Source: G963674835 sp963674835
Lineage (GTDB): Bacteria > Planctomycetota > Planctomycetia > Pirellulales > Thermoguttaceae
Direction of reading: 5' to 3'
NCBI GenBank assembly: GCA_963674835.2
Contig: CAXXKC010000002.1
Coordinates: 1,674,001-1,738,000, forward strand
DNA: 64,000 nt
The notes beneath the pieces are model-generated. The model saw only the letters and a program-made list of their open reading frames with translations, made no database searches and was not told the origin of the DNA. Below, piece after piece: positions 25,956 to 34,522 of this stretch. The first letter of the stretch is position 1, and each line of letters opens with the position of its first letter. A program made the translations under genes and the position numbers.

Positions 25956-28238
25956 CTATTTCGGTTCGCGGATCATGAACACGCGATCGATATAGACCGC
26001 GTCGACTTCTCCCGGTCGTTTCGGCGGAGCGAACCAGAAGTACATCGAGTCGCCCAACTCGTGAGTGCCGAGATCGATGATGCGGTATTCCGGGCCGACC
26101 GTTTCGCCGACCGATGGCCCTCGATAGGCAACGTTCTTGCGGGCTTTCTCGTCGTAGATTCCCAGGGTCATTGCCAGCCCGTCTTTGGCCTTCGCATCGC
26201 AACGCACGGCGGCATAGCAGTGTCGGGGACCGGGAACCGCGAAGTCGTTGGAAATATGAGAAGTGATGGCCCATTCGTGATGATCGCCGGGCATGCGAGC
26301 CGCCTTGCCGTCGGAAGCGTGGGGGTCGTCTACCTTCGTGGACATGGTACCCAACGCATGGTAGTGGAAATCGTTGTCCTGCAGATCAATCCAATCGGTT
26401 TTTGGGAGTTCTTCGCAGAGTTTCGGCGGCGCGCACGCGGGGCGGAAGCGATCTCGCAGGATGCCGGCGAATTCGGCGAAGGGGCGTCCTTCGGCATACT
26501 GGCCCACTCCGAATCGCTCGGCCTGTTGGATGAACGCCTCGCAAGCCGCCTGAGGCGGTTGCGAATTGGGAAACTCGACCTGGACTTCTCTGCCGACATG
26601 CCGCAATTCGAAGTACCGAACCAGCCGGGCGCAGTCGAGCGACAAGCGGTCGCGGCGGACGCGTTCGAGCAAGACCGGATCGTCGGCGACCGCCTTCTGC
26701 GCTTGTTCAAACAGTACGGTCGCCTTGTTCAACGTCTCGAGGTTAAGCCAAGACGAGTTGCTACCCATGAAACAGCGGACGAATTTGCCGGAATTTCCGC
26801 CCGCCGTGTCGATCAGGTCGCGATACGCCAGCAGATAGGGTGCCGCGGCCCCGTAATATCCGTTCATGAACTCCTGGGTGAGCGTTTTCTGGTCGAGGTC
26901 AGGATTCCACAACAGGTGCGAGATCACCCACGCGCGCAGCCGCACGAAATCGCCGATGGAGCTGCCGCAATCGCCCTGCTCGAACAGCCCGATTGTGTGA
27001 TGGTTGACGAAGAAACGAATGTTGGGGGCCAACACATGATAGTTCGGGTGCGGGAGCAGGTAGTTCGAGAAGTTCGTGACGTAATCCCAGACAAACAGCT
27101 GGGGAGCGATCTTGCTCCATCCGACGATATCCTGGCGGAAGGTCTCATTGATCGGGTCTTCCAACGGCTGGGCGAACGAGCACTCGATCGAACACAGACG
27201 GATGACCACATTGGAGCGGGGCCGCGTGATTTTTGGCGGCGTGCGTGTGTACTGATAGGCCAGCGTCTCGACCAGCACGTCGGGGAATTCCTTCTCGACA
27301 TCCTCGGCGACCGCGTTGACGAATCGAAGAAGCACGCCAGACTGCGCCCCCTCTTCCTTCTCGACCGCTTGGCACTTCGCGCATTGGCACGGTCCTCTCC
27401 AATCGTTCTGGCTTATCGAGATGAAGCCTGCGCCGGGCGATTTCCGCAACATGGCCAGGGTGTTGCGGACCAGTTCCTTGCGCATCGCCTCGTTGGTCAA
27501 GCACAATTGGGCATGGTCGTGCGTTCGTTTGCCGTCGATTTCGCTGTACCATTCGGGATGCTGGGCGAAGTACTTGTCGGGCGGCAAGAGCGGATAGAAG
27601 GTGTGGACGAATCCCGGGGCGCTGAATGTATAGTGACCGCCATATTCGGGCGCGACGCGGTCATGGCTGCCGTTGCACTTGCATCGGGCGGCAAACACGC
27701 CGGTGGCGAGGGCATCGCGGTAGAACGCCTCACGATACAGCAGCTTCGGCGCATATTGAACGTCTTGAGCCGGAATTGCGAGCGTCGGCTTCTTCGGCAG
27801 GAACTCTTCGGTGGACGTCCACCAGCGGCAGCCGACGACGTCCTCTAGGAACGTGTAGACCGCGTATAGCGTACCCCGCGGCGGACGGCCCGCCAGGACG
27901 AGGTTCTTGCCGACCGTCTTCATCAAGATGCCATCGTGGCCGAACGCGTTGACGTCGACGTCGGGCAGAAGCTGCTTCATGCGAGCGGACGGGCCGATGA
28001 CGATCTGGGGCGCTGAGGCGGGAGCCTCGCCCTCGGGAACGATCTTCAACGTCGCGCCGGTCACTTTGGCCAGATGGTCCTGCAACTCGCGGGCGGCCGT
28101 GCTCTGCGGGCCGTCGGCCGCTGCGGGAACGACGATGATATAGTCCGACTTGCCTTCGGTCGTCAGCGTGATCGCTTGTCCGAAGGCCGCGGAACAGACG
28201 ACACCGGAGATCAATAGACCGTAGAGAAAGGACCGCAT
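25956..28238 (-). CDS. DUF4838 protein with GH67-like N-terminal domain, secreted
   Basis: This 760-residue protein has a signal peptide (LYGLLISGVVCSAAFGQ). Residues 20-150 resemble the N-terminal domain of alpha-glucuronidases (STAARELQDHLAKVTGATL; VLAGRPPRGTLYAVYTFLED). The central DUF4838 domain shows HPEWYSEIDGKR, ISISQNDWRGPCQCAKCQAV, with a CxCxxC cysteine cluster, and VLLRFVNAVAEDVEKEFPDV. These blocks are strongly conserved in DUF4838. The fold suggests a glycosidase acting on acidic glycans, but no activity is established and the catalytic residues are unknown. The C-terminal part is a beta-rich domain that may bind carbohydrate. It is 49 bases downstream of the second GH36 gene, in the same run. 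Confidence 0.8.
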   Translation of the reverse strand: MRSFLYGLLISGVVCSAAFGQAITLTTEGKSDYIIVVPAAADGPQSTAARELQDHLAKVTGATLKIVPEGEAPASAPQIVIGPSARMKQLLPDVDVNAFGHDGILMKTVGKNLVLAGRPPRGTLYAVYTFLEDVVGCRWWTSTEEFLPKKPTLAIPAQDVQYAPKLLYREAFYRDALATGVFAARCKCNGSHDRVAPEYGGHYTFSAPGFVHTFYPLLPPDKYFAQHPEWYSEIDGKRTHDHAQLCLTNEAMRKELVRNTLAMLRKSPGAGFISISQNDWRGPCQCAKCQAVEKEEGAQSGVLLRFVNAVAEDVEKEFPDVLVETLAYQYTRTPPKITRPRSNVVIRLCSIECSFAQPLEDPINETFRQDIVGWSKIAPQLFVWDYVTNFSNYLLPHPNYHVLAPNIRFFVNHHTIGLFEQGDCGSSIGDFVRLRAWVISHLLWNPDLDQKTLTQEFMNGYYGAAAPYLLAYRDLIDTAGGNSGKFVRCFMGSNSSWLNLETLNKATVLFEQAQKAVADDPVLLERVRRDRLSLDCARLVRYFELRHVGREVQVEFPNSQPPQAACEAFIQQAERFGVGQYAEGRPFAEFAGILRDRFRPACAPPKLCEELPKTDWIDLQDNDFHYHALGTMSTKVDDPHASDGKAARMPGDHHEWAITSHISNDFAVPGPRHCYAAVRCDAKAKDGLAMTLGIYDEKARKNVAYRGPSVGETVGPEYRIIDLGTHELGDSMYFWFAPPKRPGEVDAVYIDRVFMIREPK

Positions 28239-28286
28239 GGTGTGTCTCCAAGGGGCATGTTGAAAGAAACGGCCGAGACAGTGCGC

Positions 28287-30284
28287 TCAACGCGCCCGAT
28301 AAAAGACCAGTTGGAACGACCGCGGCTTGAGTTGGACGGTCCAGTCCTTCCATTCGGAACCCTTCACATCCTTCTTCGAGCCATCGTAGAATTCTAACTC
28401 GTACGTCGCTGCCGGATCCACTCCGCTCAGTTGGAACGTCTGGGCTTCCTGTTCGGCAGCGCCGCGGCGGAAGGCGATTGCAAATCCGGCCTTCAAGTCG
28501 GGCCGGTCGCACTGCCACGCGCACCAGACGTTGTCGCCGGCGCTGGTTTCGTCAGTCAATTGGTGGAAATCGCCCTTATAGAACGGCCGCATGCGAATCG
28601 CCACGTCGAAGACTTTCTTGAACCAGGCCGTTTCCGGGTCCGTGATCTTGCGACGAATGATTCCGCCGTCGAAGTCGGAGGGCGTAATGACGGTTCCCGA
28701 TGCGATGATGCTGAACGCGGCGTAGTCGTCGCCGACCGGGACGCAGTTGAACTCGCAGCCCTGGAACGGCAAGTATGGCAGGAGGTTGAGCGTTGCGTTC
28801 TGGCCGAGAATGAACGCGGTGTCGTTCGGCTTGCGGCCAATATAGTAATCGCTGCGGCAGTAGGTATGGGCGCGCGAGATCATCTCGATGTCGATGCGCC
28901 GGCCGCCCGATGCGCAGTTCTCCTGCAAGATATTCGGGAAGCGGGCCCGCATGTCGTCGAGAAACTTGTACAGTCCGGCGATGTGTTTCGCCTCGGCGAT
29001 TCCGACGCGATCCGGTGCGTCCATACTGCGCCAGACGGGCGCCGGTTCCATGTTGAAATCTTCGCGGAAGACATCGATCTTGTGCTTTGCGATGATTCCG
29101 TAGACCGTGTCCTGAATCCACTGCAGGGCTTCGGGGTTGCCGTAGTCGACGAGCTGTCCGTGCCGGAACTCGGGATGCGTTTGGAGGATCGGGGCGGAGT
29201 CGGTCATACGTTCCGGTTCGAACCAGAGGAGGAGTTTCATGCCTGCCTTGTGGACCGCGTTGGCGATGGGCAGCAAATCGCCGGTCGGATGGGTCGTCGT
29301 GTTGACGCGCCAGTCGCCGACGTACTTGTACCAGTTCGGCCCACAGTTGGAGTAGAGTTCATCCTCGTGCGGCGCGCCGTACCAGCCGGCGTCGATCCAA
29401 TAGGTATCGAACGGCATCTTGTTGTCGATGCAGTATTGCAGGATGTCGAGCATCATCTTCGGCGTCTTGTTTCCGCCGCCGGAGGCCACGGCGAGGATCG
29501 GCTTGATGACATCGCCTTTGGCGTCGCGCGGCGATTTGTTTTCGATCATGAACCGATGAACGAGCGTCTTGAATTCGCGCCGCGTCTGATTCTTGCGGAC
29601 GAAGACGGCAACGGACGGCTGGCGAATCGTTTCGCCGGGGAGCAGGCGGAAGTTGGTCCGATCCATGCCGATTTCGACGTCGACGGCCTTGCCCGTATTC
29701 GCGAACCGGGCCTTCCACGTCCCCGTCCAGCCGATGGCGAACAGATAGCCGTTCCGATCGTCAAGGTTCAACTCGATGAAGGGGATGAAATCGTTCGACG
29801 AGCGGCCACACGTCGAGGTCAGCACCTTTTCCTTTCCGGCTTCCACGCCAAATGACTCTGGAACGAAGTCGGTTGCCTGGCATGTCGAGCCGCGGAGGAG
29901 ATTCAGAGTGACGGCGTTGGTCGGCGCCGGGTTGTCAAGGGAGAGGCTGAGCGAACGGAAATCGCTGACTATTCCCGTCGGCTTCGTCTTGGACAGGTTG
30001 GTTAACCGGAGAGTACATTCCTGCACTGGGAAGTTCTTGTATTGTTTGCAGTCCAGGCAGATCTGCAGCTTTCCGTCGGCGGCAGTCAACCACTTCGACT
30101 CGGTGACACAACGAGTGGTCTCGGACTTGTCGGCCGTTTTGGAGTGCAGGCCGTCCGTCGGGAGCGGTTTTCCATCGTAATTCAGAGCGGGCTGTCCGGT
30201 GCCCGGTTGGTGGACCTGCGCCTGAGCCATGACTTGATAAGTCGGTGCTGCCAACAATGTCAACAAGACAATCAATCGCTTCAT
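28287..30284 (-). CDS. GH36-family alpha-galactosidase, secreted, copy 2
   Basis: The protein has about 665 residues. The start MKRLIVLLTLLAAPTYQVMAQ is a signal peptide with GGGAG upstream of the ATG at 30284. The beta-sandwich N-terminal half ends near residue 290. The barrel shows FDTYWIDAGWYG, LLLWFEPERMTDSAP, D409 in DVFREDFNM as probable nucleophile, ENCASGGRRIDIEM and SRAHTYCRSDYY. This matches the classical melibiase pattern better than the copy at 18265, so the two probably act on different alpha-galactosides or linkages. The C-terminus (VDPAATYELEFYDGSKKD) is a short sandwich shared with copy 1. It is in the 21.9-32.1 kb minus-strand run, upstream of DUF4838. Confidence 0.85.
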   Translation of the reverse strand: MKRLIVLLTLLAAPTYQVMAQAQVHQPGTGQPALNYDGKPLPTDGLHSKTADKSETTRCVTESKWLTAADGKLQICLDCKQYKNFPVQECTLRLTNLSKTKPTGIVSDFRSLSLSLDNPAPTNAVTLNLLRGSTCQATDFVPESFGVEAGKEKVLTSTCGRSSNDFIPFIELNLDDRNGYLFAIGWTGTWKARFANTGKAVDVEIGMDRTNFRLLPGETIRQPSVAVFVRKNQTRREFKTLVHRFMIENKSPRDAKGDVIKPILAVASGGGNKTPKMMLDILQYCIDNKMPFDTYWIDAGWYGAPHEDELYSNCGPNWYKYVGDWRVNTTTHPTGDLLPIANAVHKAGMKLLLWFEPERMTDSAPILQTHPEFRHGQLVDYGNPEALQWIQDTVYGIIAKHKIDVFREDFNMEPAPVWRSMDAPDRVGIAEAKHIAGLYKFLDDMRARFPNILQENCASGGRRIDIEMISRAHTYCRSDYYIGRKPNDTAFILGQNATLNLLPYLPFQGCEFNCVPVGDDYAAFSIIASGTVITPSDFDGGIIRRKITDPETAWFKKVFDVAIRMRPFYKGDFHQLTDETSAGDNVWCAWQCDRPDLKAGFAIAFRRGAAEQEAQTFQLSGVDPAATYELEFYDGSKKDVKGSEWKDWTVQLKPRSFQLVFYRAR

Positions 30285-30784
30285 AACGCTCTCCCATACT
30301 GCCAAGAGATCGTGGCCTCTTTGGATTCATTGTTGAAACAGGCATCTATCGCCATGTGTGGCATCCGCGCTCACGGCAACGGCACTTTGGTTTCGTTGCT
30401 GCATCTTCCGTCGAAGCATTGCGTCTTCTCTGGGGAGATGTGTGGGCGTGGGCGGGAGACTTGGCGTGGGGCAAGCGGGCCCGGTGCGTATTATTGTATT
30501 ACAAATCGTGCCGTGTGAACAGCAAATGGCGGGCTCGGACGAGAATTCGCAGAAGGGGCGCTGCGAACGCGTGGTGTTAGCCGCCGGTGCGGGGGCCGTT
30601 GAACAGGGTCCGTGCGGTGGCCGAAGCCGTGCTGGCCGGCTGTGTTGGAGTAGACAGTACTTGATCTGCCCGTTGTTGATGAGGAGGGGACGGACGCGTT
30701 TTGTTGGGCGCGCGTTGTCTGCTGGATGGTTGTGCCTTGGCGTGGGTCACGTTCTGGGCGTTGCGCCCCGCCGGTGTGGGTTGT
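30285..30784. other. Intergenic stretch without a supported gene
   Basis: About 500 bases between the GH36 gene and the C45-type gene. The only local feature is an A+T-rich patch around 30490-30516 (TATTATTGTATTACAAAT) in otherwise G+C-rich DNA, a possible promoter region for the minus-strand GH36 gene. No protein-like open frame was found. Confidence 0.45.
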
Positions 30785-32146
30785 TCAATTGTCTTTGGAT
30801 GGGCTTCTTTGGAACCATCGATCCAGATGGATGCAGGTGTAGGGGCAACGCGTGGCGGTCAGGGGTGGATTGTTGCCGGCAACAGCTACGTAGACCGTCT
30901 GGTTCTTGGGATCGAAGACGCAGGAATGGTGGGTGTCGCCTTGAAAGACGGGGCCATTGCTCAGCAGTTGGAGTGCGATATTCACATCGATGCTTTTTGG
31001 GTGGGCTTCGATCTGCTTGCCCAGCCAGACGTAGCGTGCGTAGGTGTTCTGCTGTTTGAAGAGCGGGAGAATCGCTTGCAGTTGGTCCATTGTTTGGATG
31101 GGGAGGCCCATGCGTGGTCCGACGGCGACGGCAAGTCTCAGCAATCGCTCCATGCGTACGGGGTGGTTTGTCCGACGCACGGCGTCGGGCAATGGGGAGT
31201 GGAGGTTGGCCACGTCCTCTTTTGGGTCCATGGCAGAGAAGACGTCGCAGGTCGTGGCGTCGGTGTCGAGCGCACGGGCGTCGGGCAGCTTGCCGTCGCC
31301 GATGACGAAGTTCCAACCGAGTGTGCGAGGTCCCTTTTCGATGACAGCGACCGCGGCGGCCAGGTCGGCCGAGGTCTCCAGCACGTGGCGCATAAGGATG
31401 AACAGCGGCATACCATCGAACGTCGCGGAGGAGGACATGGAGGTCATTTCCCCGATCGTGATTCCCTCGGCGTTCATGCCGGTGACGCCACCGACGGCGC
31501 CCATCCAACTGACCATGGCGAAGGGAATGCCGCCGGTGGGACGGCGAATCTGCACGACGGAAAGGTCCTGGGAACCTTCGGAGATCGTCCAGTCCAGGTT
31601 TCGTCCGTGGAGCAGTCGGCCATCGGGAGTCCATCGTCCCCAGACAGCGAAGTTAGTGCATTGGGGCGCCTGGCCCGGCGGATAATGGAGGATTTCGCCC
31701 TGGGTGACCACGAGGCGAAGATCCTCGTAGGAGATATCGTTTACGCCGCCAGCCTTCAGCCCTTTGACGATCGCTTGCATTTCGCGGATGTACGGTTCGG
31801 GGATGTGTTTTTCCATCCGCTCGGCCTGGGCCCGAATGTAGTCGGGCTTGTAGCCTTTGGACCAGATGGCCTTTTCGAGGAGCGTTTTGAAGGCGCCGTT
31901 GGACAAACGGCTGGCCAGCAGGCGACCTTGTTGGAAGCCCATCTCTTCGGGCGTTCCTTCCATGACACAGACGAGAAGTGGGCCGACGCGATAGAGCGCT
32001 GCCTTGCCTTCCCGGTCGAGAAGGCGGGTTTCCGGAGCATCTACGACGGTCGGGGAGAAGGCCAGATCGCCGGCGACTGTGGACGACAGACCCATTGCCG
32101 ACGCAAGCAGCACGAGCAGGGCGAAGTGGAGACGGTGCATCTTCAT
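30785..32146 (-). CDS. C45-family Ntn-hydrolase-like protein (acyltransferase/amidase fold), secreted
   Basis: The protein has about 453 residues and a signal peptide (HFALLVLLASAMGLSS). GTPEEMGFQQGRLLASRL and IVKGLKAGG precede the putative autoprocessing site APQCTNFAVW, where C163 would become the N-terminal nucleophile. GRLLHGRNLDW follows at the position conserved in C45 (acyl-CoA:6-aminopenicillanic acid acyltransferase) and phospholipase-B-like families. VSWMGAVGGVTGMNAEGI and TLGWNFVIGDG are further family blocks. Such proteins cleave amide bonds. An N-acyl amino-sugar or peptide substrate would fit a glycan locus, but this is inference. The ATG at 32146 has AGAAGG 6 bases upstream; the open frame upstream is not protein-like. 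Confidence 0.75.
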   Translation of the reverse strand: MKMHRLHFALLVLLASAMGLSSTVAGDLAFSPTVVDAPETRLLDREGKAALYRVGPLLVCVMEGTPEEMGFQQGRLLASRLSNGAFKTLLEKAIWSKGYKPDYIRAQAERMEKHIPEPYIREMQAIVKGLKAGGVNDISYEDLRLVVTQGEILHYPPGQAPQCTNFAVWGRWTPDGRLLHGRNLDWTISEGSQDLSVVQIRRPTGGIPFAMVSWMGAVGGVTGMNAEGITIGEMTSMSSSATFDGMPLFILMRHVLETSADLAAAVAVIEKGPRTLGWNFVIGDGKLPDARALDTDATTCDVFSAMDPKEDVANLHSPLPDAVRRTNHPVRMERLLRLAVAVGPRMGLPIQTMDQLQAILPLFKQQNTYARYVWLGKQIEAHPKSIDVNIALQLLSNGPVFQGDTHHSCVFDPKNQTVYVAVAGNNPPLTATRCPYTCIHLDRWFQRSPSKDN

Positions 32147-32539
32147 GGTTGGCCTTCTTGTGTTGGGTGGAGCATCTTTTGCCGTAATTTCGCTTGGCGC
32201 GACGATGAGCTTCTTTTGCGAGGCGGCAATTGAACGGGGTGTTGCGCGGGCGCGATGAAGAACGCGTAACGTGCGGCGGTTCCAAAGCGGCTTGGCGGCG
32301 CGAGCGATCATTCCGTTCGGCATCGATTGTGGATCCGGTCGGCGCCTCTTTGGCCGGGAAGCCGGGCTTCCGTTGGGCGCCCTCGTTCCATATACAATAC
32401 AGGACGCGCTGGCGGGCGTCGAGATGGAAGGGAAAGACGTTGCCGAGGGCTTGCCAAATCTCCGAGGGGACACTGGGCTCCATTGGGCACCAGGGGTACG
32501 CCATGGAAGACAGTTGGTTTTCGGCAAGTTCATCTACCC

Positions 32540-32824
32540 CTCGATCCCATCACGTGCGATTCCACGAACCGGAGGGGCTTGTCGTCAGCGGAGCTGACCT
32601 CCGCAGACGGAGTTGCGACTGCATTTTGTTGGTGCACGACAGACGGTGGCCTAATGGCATATTGGGAACTCGACGGAGCATTGGGCTTGACTGAAATGAT
32701 CGTAGACAGTCTGCGAGATTCCCGCCTCGGCCCCAACGAACAGCATGGGCTGTTGCCCTTGCTCCGGCAGTCCGTCTACAGCCGCTTGGCGGAGCAGTGG
32801 ATCGCGGTGTGTCGCTCCGATTAA
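32540..32824 (+). pseudogene. IS1380-family transposase remnant (N-terminal part)
   Basis: The translation contains MAYWELDGALGLTEM and LLPLLRQSVYSRLA, which closely follow the N-terminal pattern of IS1380 transposases (ELTSDGGL..., RELD.ALGLTE, LLRQSV..RLAGYED). The match breaks after SRLA and the frame stops ten codons later. The expected ED..DA.RL.DP.MR block and the catalytic domain are absent. Just upstream the GGL motif is disturbed (ADGVATAFCWCTTDGGL), which suggests an insertion. No terminal inverted repeats were found. The surrounding 32147-33094 holds no other supported gene. Confidence 0.7.
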
Positions 32825-33094
32825 GAAGCCCGGCTGGGCACAATATAGAGCGGTCCTTGGCGAGAGCGACGGGGCATGAATGGACTGGGGGGCAAAAAAC
32901 CACGCCAGAACCACCTCTGCGGCGGGCCTGCCGAGCGTGAGGATCGCCCGAGGTACTTCAGCCTGGACGAGGAATCGGCGCGCCGACTGGAGGACCGCGC
33001 GGCGGATTGCTAATATGGTGGTGAGACTATTGCTGCTCGGAGCGAATCCGAGCGGCGCGTGTTTGGGAGATCCAAGCTCACGGGAGCGAACATA

Positions 33095-34195
33095 ATGAGC
33101 CGACCGATGACCCGGCGCGGGTTTGCCAAAGCTGGCGCAGTGGCTGCCTTTGGATTGACCTCGCCGCAGCCTAGTGATGCGGCGGGATCATCACAGCCCG
33201 ACACCAAGACCCACCCACCGCTCGGCGCCGCGATCCTCGACGTGCGTCCCTATCAACTGATGTGCCTCGTATGCCGAATCGGCGAAGGGCAGACCGCTGC
33301 TCTCGACGGAACGCTGGCCGAGGTGCTGGCGGCGGTGCGAGCAGACGCGAAGATTCCGATCCGGCTTCGATGCAACGCCGATTCGGTCTATGGCTACCAG
33401 AACCCCGGCCCTGCTGACGATTCGCCCGAAGGGGAACTGTTCAACGCCAAACGCGACCTCGACATCCTCCAGAAACTGGGATTGGTCCCAGGCGACGCCC
33501 GCCCGGCTATCGACATGTTCCAGCGTCTGTTGACCAGTATCTCCACTGCCAAGGGCATCTGCAACTACCAGGACGTTACGTCCGAAACATGGCGCGGATG
33601 CCCGCGGGCGGACAGCGGCCATTACGAGAAAGGCCACGCCCTGGGGCTGCCGGCGATCATCGCACCCCGCGATGCCCAGGATAAGGCGGAGTGCAAGAAA
33701 GCGTCGGCTGCGGCGATATACGAGGCGAAGACGCTCCGAATCCGCCCGCACCACCTGATGTGCATGAGTTGCTTCTACGGCGCCCGGAAGAACGATCTTG
33801 CCCCGATCGAAGAAGACAACCTTTTTGAGGCGATTGACGCGATCCAAAGAGCCCCAGACATTTCTGTAACGCTGATCCGCGGGACCTGCATGATCTGTCC
33901 ACCCTGTTCACGCTACGACGCCGGCACGGGCATGTGTCTCGGCGGCCGCAGCATGGCCCTTCGGGATCAGAAGAAGGACCTGGACGTGTTGCAGAAGTTG
34001 GGGCTGAAGTACGGTGACACGCTCCCCGCGCGCAAGCTGTTGGAGCGACTGTACGAGAGAGTGCCGTCGACTCGTGATATTTGCGGCTGGGGCGACGGCA
34101 AAGAGCGGGCACCCGAGTGGAGCGTGTGCGGTGATCCCGAAGGAAAGGAAGCCTACCGTCTGGCTCGCGCCACGAAGTTGGGACTTCAGCAGTAG
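33095..34195 (+). CDS. Tat-exported protein with two DUF1284-like domains
   Basis: The protein has about 366 residues. It starts with a twin-arginine signal, TRRGFAKAGAVAAFGL, so it is probably folded with a cofactor before export. Two homologous halves follow. The first begins LDVRPYQLMCLVCRIGEG, the second LRIRPHHLMCMSCFYGA, the RPHHLLC-type opening of DUF1284. Each half has a further cysteine cluster (GICNYQDVTSETWRGC; GTCMICPPCSRYD with MCLGG, then DICGWG) and a helix ending DLD(I/V)LQKLGL. The cysteine spacing suggests metal or iron-sulfur binding, which fits Tat export. Function is unknown. The ATG at 33095 has GGGAG 8 bases upstream. It stands alone on the plus strand between two minus-strand blocks. 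Confidence 0.75.
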   Translation: MSRPMTRRGFAKAGAVAAFGLTSPQPSDAAGSSQPDTKTHPPLGAAILDVRPYQLMCLVCRIGEGQTAALDGTLAEVLAAVRADAKIPIRLRCNADSVYGYQNPGPADDSPEGELFNAKRDLDILQKLGLVPGDARPAIDMFQRLLTSISTAKGICNYQDVTSETWRGCPRADSGHYEKGHALGLPAIIAPRDAQDKAECKKASAAAIYEAKTLRIRPHHLMCMSCFYGARKNDLAPIEEDNLFEAIDAIQRAPDISVTLIRGTCMICPPCSRYDAGTGMCLGGRSMALRDQKKDLDVLQKLGLKYGDTLPARKLLERLYERVPSTRDICGWGDGKERAPEWSVCGDPEGKEAYRLARATKLGLQQ

Positions 34196-34313
34196 GCAAG
34201 GGAGATAAAAGGGGACCCAGTAGTGGAGATAGAAGTCACTGGTTGGACCTGCCTCCTCAATCGTCCCCGCCTTTCTTGAGTTCCAATCATCTGCGGTTCT
34301 GAAGACACACTCT

Positions 34314-34412
34314 AGTGCGTGTCGACGTAGCGCGTGTCGTGCTCCGGATCGAATTGGGCGTATTGTTCGTCGGTAACTTCGGTCGCGTCCATCCAAAACG
34401 GCCGGGACTCTG
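34314..34412 (-). pseudogene. Orphan fragment of an FGE-like (SUMF1) domain
   Basis: Read on the minus strand, these bases give RPFWMDATEVTDEQYAQF and then DPEHDTRYVDTH before an in-frame TAG. That is the same stretch as in the FGE-like domain of the gene at 37541 (around bases 38163-38258). By eye the two differ at about 7 of 86 bases and 5 of 30 residues. Neither the preceding nor the following part of the domain is present. It lies just beyond the 3' end of the HzsA-related gene at 34520, whose paralogue carries this domain fused at its C-terminus, so it may be the relic of a lost fusion domain. Confidence 0.7.
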
Positions 34413-34427
34413 CGCGGGCGCTGGATG

Positions 34428-34522
34428 AGTGCGTGTCGCACTTAACTGTAGCGTTCGCGGCGGCGTGTTTCTACGGTTGGGGAAAGCGAGACACATGCTA
34501 CGATTACACCGAACGCGCTCTA
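34428..34522 (+). repeat. Dispersed stop-codon element, copy A
   Basis: Begins AGTGCGTGTCGCACTTAA and ends ACCGAACGCGCTCTA. The final CTA is the TAG stop (minus strand) of the HzsA-related gene that begins at 37507. It contains the small palindrome near the left end and the partly degraded GCGTGTTT arm. See the other copies at 41610, 48244, 53673, 61021 and 62402. Confidence 0.85.

Noticed and set aside
26061..29855. Plus-strand frames of 595 and 474 codons opposite DUF4838 and GH36
   Set aside because: Same antisense explanation; the opposite strand has signal peptides, catalytic motifs and ribosome sites.
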